Source: Streptomyces eurocidicus (GTDB taxonomy: Bacteria > Actinomycetota > Actinomycetes > Streptomycetales > Streptomycetaceae). From it: a DNA stretch of 64,000 nucleotides. This document shows, one piece after another, positions 58,986 through 64,000 of the stretch. The stretch lies in assembly GCF_002891295.1 (NCBI RefSeq), contig NZ_LGUI01000001.1, positions 124,001-188,000 on the forward strand, in the 5' to 3' direction. Under the pieces are notes generated by a model that did not search any database, was not told the DNA's origin, and was given only the letters and a program-made list of their open reading frames with translations. How positions within the stretch are numbered: position 1 is the stretch's first letter; each line of letters begins with the position of its first letter. The translations under genes were made by a program, and so were the position numbers.

Positions 58986-59831
58986 TCAACTCCCCGATGC
59001 CGCCGGAGCGCTGGGAGCGCTCACATCGAAGTGCCGCGCCCCCCGCGCCGCCTTCATCAGAGCGGTGAGCGTACGGGCTTTCGCGTCGCCCCGCTCACCA
59101 CTCCCCCAGACCACCGTCCGACCGCCCGTCAGCTCCAGAGTGATGGAGTCGTACGAGCGTACGCGGATGGCACGGGTGTCCGCGCGGACGTCCGCGGGCA
59201 GCGACTCGGCGACCCGGACGCCCTCGCGCTCCAGCCTCGGCGGGCCGAACCGGCGGAGGCTGGGCGAGTCCGCCGCCTCGACCGTCAGCCGGGGGACGCC
59301 CTTCGGAGCGCGATCGACTGTGGCGAACCGCACGCCGTCGCCGTCGATTTCGATGAACTTTCCGCCCTTCTCGACGATCGCCCGTGGCTGACGTTCGACC
59401 ACTTCGAGGGCGATCCCGTGCGGCCAGGACCGCTCGACGGCCACCGTGTCGATCCTCGGCAGCCGCTCGCGCAGCCGCTCGGCGATGGCGTCCGTGTCCA
59501 CCGAGGCCAGGGGTTCGCCGAGCGGGACCTCGGCGGCCTCGCGCACCTCCTCGGGCGTCAGCACCCGGACGCCGCTGACGTCCACGTGCCGGGCCCGCAG
59601 CCAGCTGGAGCCGTAGAGCGCCCAGCCGGCGGCGCCGCCGAGGAGCACCGCGGCGGCGGTCCAGAGGAGCAGCCGCCGCCGGGGCACCTTGAGCCGGAGG
59701 AGGGGGAAGCGGCCGCGGGGCCCGCGCGGCTTGCGCTTGGCCGGCCGGGGCGGGCCGGACCGCACCGCTTTCCCGCTCCTGGGGTTCCTGCTCTTCGAGC
59801 CACCGCGCTGAGCGGTCGACGGTCCGGCCAC
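58986..59831 (-). CDS. ftsQ: Cell division protein FtsQ
   Basis: 281 residues: Arg/Lys/Pro-rich cytoplasmic tail (1-52), one membrane span (about 53-72), POTRA domain (SWLRARHVDVSGVRVLTPEEV, about 75-145) and a beta domain (HGIALEVVERQPRAIVEKGG). FtsQ recruits FtsL/FtsB (DivIC) to the division site. GTG 59831 follows GGGGAG. It is needed for sporulation septation in Streptomyces. Confidence 0.95.
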   Translation of the reverse strand: MAGPSTAQRGGSKSRNPRSGKAVRSGPPRPAKRKPRGPRGRFPLLRLKVPRRRLLLWTAAAVLLGGAAGWALYGSSWLRARHVDVSGVRVLTPEEVREAAEVPLGEPLASVDTDAIAERLRERLPRIDTVAVERSWPHGIALEVVERQPRAIVEKGGKFIEIDGDGVRFATVDRAPKGVPRLTVEAADSPSLRRFGPPRLEREGVRVAESLPADVRADTRAIRVRSYDSITLELTGGRTVVWGSGERGDAKARTLTALMKAARGARHFDVSAPSAPAASGS

Positions 59832-59860
59832 GCTCCCCTAGCCTCCTGCTCTACGGGCGC

Positions 59861-60955
59861 TCAGCCCGCTCTGCGTGCGGCAATAGCCTCGTACACCATG
59901 CCGACGAGCAGCTCGTCGGCGTCGCGGCGCCCGAACTCGGAGGCGGCGCGGGACATCTCGTACAGCCGGTGCGGGTTGCCGAGCACCGGGAGGACCTGGC
60001 TCTGGATCCACTCGGGGGTCAGCTCGGCGTCGTCGACCAGCAGGCCGCCGCCCGCCTTGACCACCGGCTGGGCGTTCAGCCGCTGTTCGCCGTTGCCGAT
60101 GGGCAGCGGGACGTAGGCGGCCGGCAGCCCGACGGCGGACAGCTCCGCGACGGTCATGGCGCCCGCGCGGCAGAGCATCATGTCGGCCGCGGCGTACGCG
60201 AGATCCATCCGGTCCACATACGGTACCGGGACATAGGGCGGCATTCCGGGCATGTTGTCCACATGCGGCAGTTCGTTCTTCGGACCGACCGCGTGCAGGA
60301 TCTGGATTCCGGAGCGCTGCAGCGCCGGGGCGACGGCCTGGACGACCTCGTTCAGCCGGCGGGCGCCCTGCGAGCCGCCGGAGACCAGCAGGGTCGGCAG
60401 GTTGGGGTCGAGCCCGAAATACGCCCGCGCCTCGAACCGGGCCGCGGCCCGGTCGAGGGTGGCGATGGTGCGCCGCAGCGGGATGCCGACGTAGCGGGCG
60501 TTGCGCAGCTTGCTGTCCGGGGTGGACACCGCGACGCCGGCCGCGTAGCGCGAGCCGATCTTGTTGGCGAGGCCGGGCCTGGCGTTGGCCTCGTGCACGA
60601 TGATCGGCACACCGAGCCGCTTGGCGGCCAGATAGCCGGGCAGCGCCACATAGCCGCCGAAGCCGACCACGCAGTCCGCCTTGGTGCGCTCCAGGATCTG
60701 CTCGGCGGCCTTGATGGTGCCGCGCAGCCGTCCGGGGACGGTGATCAGCTCGGGTGTGGGCTTGCGAGGCAGGGGTACGGCGGGGATGAGCCCGAGTTCA
60801 TAGCCCCGCTCGGGCACCAGCCGGGTCTCCAGACCCCGCTCCGTGCCGAGCGCCGTGATCCCCACGGTCGGGTCCTGCCTGCGCAGGGCGTCCGCGAGGG
60901 CGAGCGCGGGCTCGATGTGGCCGGCGGTCCCCCCACCGGCGAGTACGACATGCAC
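59861..60955 (-). CDS. murG: UDP-GlcNAc transferase MurG (lipid II synthesis)
   Basis: 364-residue GT-B glycosyltransferase that adds GlcNAc to lipid I at the inner membrane face. The G-loops are VVLAGGGTAGHIEPALAL and VVGFGGYVALPGYLAA; the UDP site includes VSGGSQGARRLNEVV and the C-terminal donor motif MLCRAGAMTVAELSAVGLP. It lies 6 nt downstream of ftsW and 29 nt before ftsQ. Confidence 0.97.
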   Translation of the reverse strand: MHVVLAGGGTAGHIEPALALADALRRQDPTVGITALGTERGLETRLVPERGYELGLIPAVPLPRKPTPELITVPGRLRGTIKAAEQILERTKADCVVGFGGYVALPGYLAAKRLGVPIIVHEANARPGLANKIGSRYAAGVAVSTPDSKLRNARYVGIPLRRTIATLDRAAARFEARAYFGLDPNLPTLLVSGGSQGARRLNEVVQAVAPALQRSGIQILHAVGPKNELPHVDNMPGMPPYVPVPYVDRMDLAYAAADMMLCRAGAMTVAELSAVGLPAAYVPLPIGNGEQRLNAQPVVKAGGGLLVDDAELTPEWIQSQVLPVLGNPHRLYEMSRAASEFGRRDADELLVGMVYEAIAARRAG

Positions 60956-60961
60956 CGAAAT

Positions 60962-62239
60962 TCACCGCTCTCCGGACGGTCGCTTCTTGACGCGCCGTCT
61001 CATCGTCTTCCATCTCACCCCAGGCTGCCGCATGGCCAGCGCCGCCCGTGCACCGGGTTCGTCGCGTGCGAACGCGATCAGCAGCCCGATGGCGAACATG
61101 GTCGGCAGCAGGGCGGACCCTCCGTAGGAGAACAGCGGCAGGGGGACACCGGCGATCGGCAGCAGGCCGAGCACCGCACCGATGTTGACCACGGCCTGGG
61201 CCGTGATCCAGGTGGTCACACCTCCCGCGGCGTACCTCACGAAGGGGTCCTCCGTGCGTCCGGCCACGCGGATACCCGCATAGCCTAGAGCCGCGAACAG
61301 GGCGAGCACCGACAGCGTCCCCGCGAGACCGAGTTCCTCGCCGGTGATGGCGAAGATGAAGTCCGTGTGAGGTTCGGGGAGTTCGCCCCATTTCTCCACA
61401 CTCGCTCCGAGGCCGGCCCCGAACCATCCGCCGTTGGCCAGCGCGTAGATCCCGTGCACGGCCTGCCAGCACTGGTCATTGGTGCCGGGGTCGGTGGCGC
61501 CGATGCAGGCGAGCCGGGACATCCGGTTCGCACTGGTCTTGATGAAGAGTACGGCGAGGACGGCCGTGACGCCGAACACCCCGGCGAACAGCCGGGTGGG
61601 GGCGCCGGCCACCCACAGCAGGCCCAGCAGCACCGTGGTGAGCACCACGGTGGTCCCCATGTCGCCGCCCAGCATGATCAGGCCGAGCAGCACGAAGGTC
61701 ACCGGCACCAGCGGCACCAGCAGGTGTTTCCACTGGGTGAGCAGCTTCTTGACCTGTTTACGGGCCAGCAGGTCGGCACCCCAGAGCACCAGGGCCAGCT
61801 TGGCGAACTCGCTGGGCTGGAGCTGGAAGGGGCCGCCGAGCGAGATCCAGTTGGTGTTGCCGTTGATGGTCTCGCCGATGCCGGGCACCTGGACCAGGCA
61901 GAGCAGGAAGAGCGAGCCCGCGAGGGCGGGGTAGGCGAAGGCCCGGAGCACCTTCACGGGCATCCGGGCGGCCGTCAGCAGCAGCACGGCGCCGATCGCG
62001 GCGGCCAGCAGCTGCTTGCGGAAGAAGAAGCTGGGCGGCAGGCCGTTCTGCAGGGCCTTGATCTGGGAGGCGGAGTAGACCATGACCAGGCCCAGCACGG
62101 TGATCAGCAGGGAGCCGCCGAGCACCAGGTAATAGGCGGTCAGCGGCCGGTCCCAGGCGCGCTTGGCACGGATGTGCAGGGTCTTGAGCCCGCCCAGCAC
62201 GGTGCCGCGGGGCGGCCGGCGGCCGGGCCGCCCCGCCAC
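60962..62239 (-). CDS. ftsW: Lipid II polymerase/division protein FtsW; 5' end disturbed
   Basis: SEDS glycosyltransferase with ten membrane segments; core motifs are LGGPFQLQPSEFAKLALVLW, MLGGDMGTTVV, GLGASVEKWGELPEPHTDFIFA split over two lines of the motif, and PLPLFSYGGSALLP. The in-frame GTG starts (62239 or 62200) lack good ribosome sites. A strong one, GGAGGG, precedes ATG 62349, which is one base out of frame. Adding one base to the G5/G6 runs at 62313-62327 would join them into a 462-residue FtsW with a Pro/Arg-rich N-terminus. Coordinates use the open in-frame part. Confidence 0.9.
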   Translation of the reverse strand: MAGRPGRRPPRGTVLGGLKTLHIRAKRAWDRPLTAYYLVLGGSLLITVLGLVMVYSASQIKALQNGLPPSFFFRKQLLAAAIGAVLLLTAARMPVKVLRAFAYPALAGSLFLLCLVQVPGIGETINGNTNWISLGGPFQLQPSEFAKLALVLWGADLLARKQVKKLLTQWKHLLVPLVPVTFVLLGLIMLGGDMGTTVVLTTVLLGLLWVAGAPTRLFAGVFGVTAVLAVLFIKTSANRMSRLACIGATDPGTNDQCWQAVHGIYALANGGWFGAGLGASVEKWGELPEPHTDFIFAITGEELGLAGTLSVLALFAALGYAGIRVAGRTEDPFVRYAAGGVTTWITAQAVVNIGAVLGLLPIAGVPLPLFSYGGSALLPTMFAIGLLIAFARDEPGARAALAMRQPGVRWKTMRRRVKKRPSGER

Positions 62240-62405
62240 GGGCCCCGCCGGGCGGGGCGCCCGGACGGGCCGGGGCGCGCGGCGGGCCCGCGCAGGGCCG
62301 TCCAGGCGTCCCGGGGGCCCCGGGGGGCTGCGGTGTGGCCGGCGTGCATCCGGGTGTCCCTCCGCTCGAGTCCCGCGCCGCCCGTCCGCGCCCGGGCCCG
62401 GGCGG

Positions 62406-63869
62406 CTACGCGTCCGTGTCGCGGCCCGCCGCGAGCGCGTGGACCGCCTCGGCGAATGCCTCGCCGCGCTTGTTGTAGTTGACGAACATGTCCATCGAGG
62501 CGCACGCCGGGGCCATGAGCACGGTGTCCCCCGGTCCGGCGAGCCGGGCCGCTTCGCGGACCGCTTCGGCCATCGCACCAGTGTCGGTCCGGTCGAGGTC
62601 GACCACCGGCACATCCGGGGCGTGTCGCGCCAGCGCTTCACCGATCAGGGCGCGGTCGGCGCCCATCAGGACGACGCCGCGCAGCCGCTTCGCCGACCGG
62701 GTCACGAGGTCGTCGAAGGTGGCACCCTTGGCGAGGCCGCCGGCGATCCAGACGATGGACTCGTAGGCCGCCAGGGACGCCTCGGCGGCGTGCGTGTTGG
62801 TGGCCTTGGAGTCGTCCACGTACGCGACGCCGTCGACGTCCGCGACATGGGCGATCCGGTGGGCGTCCGGGCGGAAGGCGCGCAGGCCCTCCCGGACGGC
62901 CGCGGGCTGCACGCCGAAGGCGCGGGCCAGGGCGGCGGCCGCGAGGGCGTTGGCGATGTTGTGCGGGGCGGCCGGCTTGATGTCGGCGACCTCGGCGAGC
63001 TCCTGGGCGTTCTTCTGCCGGTCGGCCACGAAGGCCCGGTCGACGAGGAGGCCGTCGACCACGCCGAGCTCGGAGACCGCGGGGGCGCCGAGGGTGAAGC
63101 CGATGGCGCGGCAGCCCTCCTCGACGTCGGCCTCGCGGACCAGGTGCTCGGTGCGGGGGTCCGCCGTGTTGTAGACGCAGGCCACCTGGTTGCCCTCGAA
63201 GACCCGGCCCTTGTCGGCGGCGTACGCCTGCATCGAGCCGTGCCAGTCGAGGTGGTCGGGGGCGAGGTTGAGGACGGCCCCGGAGTGGGCGCGGACCGAC
63301 GGCGCCCAGTGCAGCTGGTAGCTGGAGAGCTCCACGGCCAGGACGTCGTAGGGCTCCGCGCCCGGGGCGTCCTGGGCGAGCACGACGTCGACGATCGGTG
63401 TGCCGATGTTGCCGACGGCGGCGGTGCGCAGCCCCGCGGCCGTGAGGATCGAGGCCAGCATCTGCACGGTGGTGGTCTTGCCGTTGGTGCCGGTGACCGC
63501 GAGCCAGGGGGCGGCGTTCTCGCCGCGCAGCCGCCAGGCGATCTCGACGTCGCCGACCACGTCCACGCCGGCCGCGGCGGCGGCCGCGAAGAGCGGGCTG
63601 TCGGGGCGCCAGCCGGGCGAGGTGACGACCAGGTCCGTGCCCTCGGGCAGGGTCTCGGCGTCGGCGAGGCGGACGGTGACGCCCTCGGCGCCGAGCGCGG
63701 CGGCGCGCTCGCGCAGCGCCTCGCCGTCGCCGCCGTCGACCACGGTCACCCGGGCGCCGAGGCCGGCCAGGGCGCGGGCGGCGCTGACGCCGCTCACCCC
63801 GAGGCCGGCCACGGTGATGTGCTTGCCGCTCCAGGCGGCGGGGCCGGAGGGGCCGGAAAGGGGGGTCAC
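62406..63869 (-). CDS. murD: UDP-MurNAc-Ala-D-Glu ligase MurD
   Basis: 487-residue Mur ligase adding D-glutamate to UDP-MurNAc-L-Ala. The UDP-binding fold opens with [17 protein letters not shown]; the ATP loop is [29 protein letters not shown] and [15 protein letters not shown] are family signatures with the carbamylated-lysine neighbourhood between. GTG 63869 overlaps the mraY stop (GTGA), so translation is coupled. Confidence 0.96.
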   Translation of the reverse strand: MTPLSGPSGPAAWSGKHITVAGLGVSGVSAARALAGLGARVTVVDGGDGEALRERAAALGAEGVTVRLADAETLPEGTDLVVTSPGWRPDSPLFAAAAAAGVDVVGDVEIAWRLRGENAAPWLAVTGTNGKTTTVQMLASILTAAGLRTAAVGNIGTPIVDVVLAQDAPGAEPYDVLAVELSSYQLHWAPSVRAHSGAVLNLAPDHLDWHGSMQAYAADKGRVFEGNQVACVYNTADPRTEHLVREADVEEGCRAIGFTLGAPAVSELGVVDGLLVDRAFVADRQKNAQELAEVADIKPAAPHNIANALAAAALARAFGVQPAAVREGLRAFRPDAHRIAHVADVDGVAYVDDSKATNTHAAEASLAAYESIVWIAGGLAKGATFDDLVTRSAKRLRGVVLMGADRALIGEALARHAPDVPVVDLDRTDTGAMAEAVREAARLAGPGDTVLMAPACASMDMFVNYNKRGEAFAEAVHALAAGRDTDA

Positions 63870-64000
63870 TTGATGGCCAGCCATCCCGCGTAGAAGATTC
63901 CGAGTCCGACGGCGACGCACAGGCCCTGGATGATCCAGAACCGGACCACCACAAGGACCTCGCTCCACCCCTTGAGTTCGAAGTGGTGCTGGAGCGGAGC
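63866..64000 (-). CDS. mraY: Phospho-MurNAc-pentapeptide transferase MraY, 3' end only
   Basis: The last 44 codons are in the window; the rest lies beyond 64000. [14 protein letters not shown] is the MraY C-terminal histidine motif, followed by the last membrane segment [19 protein letters not shown] cut at 20 residues and ending FYAGWLAIK. The enzyme makes lipid I. It precedes murD in the dcw cluster. Confidence 0.93.
   Translation of the reverse strand, partial: APLQHHFELKGWSEVLVVVRFWIIQGLCVAVGLGIFYAGWLAIK

Noticed and set aside
62140..62505. Separate small gene starting at ATG 62349 or upstream
   Set aside because: Its frame matches no protein downstream of the homopolymer runs; it is better explained as the displaced FtsW N-terminus.

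Overview
The window is a very G+C-rich stretch of actinobacterial core chromosome, almost certainly Streptomyces or a close relative. Evidence: third codon positions are nearly all G or C, GTG starts are common, and the gene order (gltBD, lgt, trp/his cluster, dnaE, phoD, lspA, ileS, then a dcw cluster read from divIVA back to mraY) is the order I know from the S. coelicolor SCO2025-SCO2087 region. I see no tRNA or rRNA gene, IS element, prophage or CRISPR array.

Layout. 0-7.4 kb: glutamate synthase gltB-gltD and a VIT-type metal transporter. 7.4-16.2 kb, all on the minus strand: lgt, a DsbA-like thioredoxin, trpA, trpB, trpM, trpC, three small membrane proteins, trpE and hisI. 16.2-18.7 kb: three plus-strand genes set among copies of a palindromic repeat. 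18.8-24.6 kb: the his operon hisD-hisC-hisB-(55-aa membrane protein)-hisH-priA-ridA-hisF, mostly joined by 4-nt stop/start overlaps. PriA would serve both His and Trp synthesis. 24.8-32.6 kb: accessory genes (a predicted repeat protein with a C-terminal membrane region, LON-domain protein, YbaK deacylase, a 24-codon gene resembling ribosomal protein bL37, an ABC exporter, a frameshifted NYN-domain gene). 32.7-36.2 kb: dnaE. 36.4-41.0 kb: a DUF2252 protein and a tandem duplication of a two-gene unit (polytopic membrane protein plus membrane-anchored DsbA-like protein). 41.1-48.7 kb: phoD, a dienelactone-hydrolase-like protein, MscS channel, Na+/H+ antiporter, GNAT acetyltransferase, RluA-family pseudouridine synthase and lspA. 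48.8-53.4 kb: a DksA-type zinc finger fused to a histone-H1-like Lys/Ala tail, then ileS behind a T-box leader. 53.6-64 kb: the division and cell-wall cluster divIVA, yggT, sepF, yggS, pgeF, ftsZ, ftsQ, murG, ftsW, murD and the 3' end of mraY, all on the minus strand.

The most interesting points are: (1) the duplicated membrane-protein/DsbA-like pair with conserved cysteines, a candidate undescribed redox pair; (2) a nested palindromic repeat family with four copies, including one between divergent genes where it cannot be a simple terminator; (3) an isoleucyl-tRNA synthetase with a GXHH signature instead of HXGH behind an Ile T-box; (4) the tiny bL37-like gene; (5) apparent one-base losses in homopolymer-rich stretches in the NYN gene (twice) and at the ftsW 5' end, which look more like assembly errors than biology. 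Starts, products and regulatory calls come from reading the sequence and from memory of the families; no database search was run.
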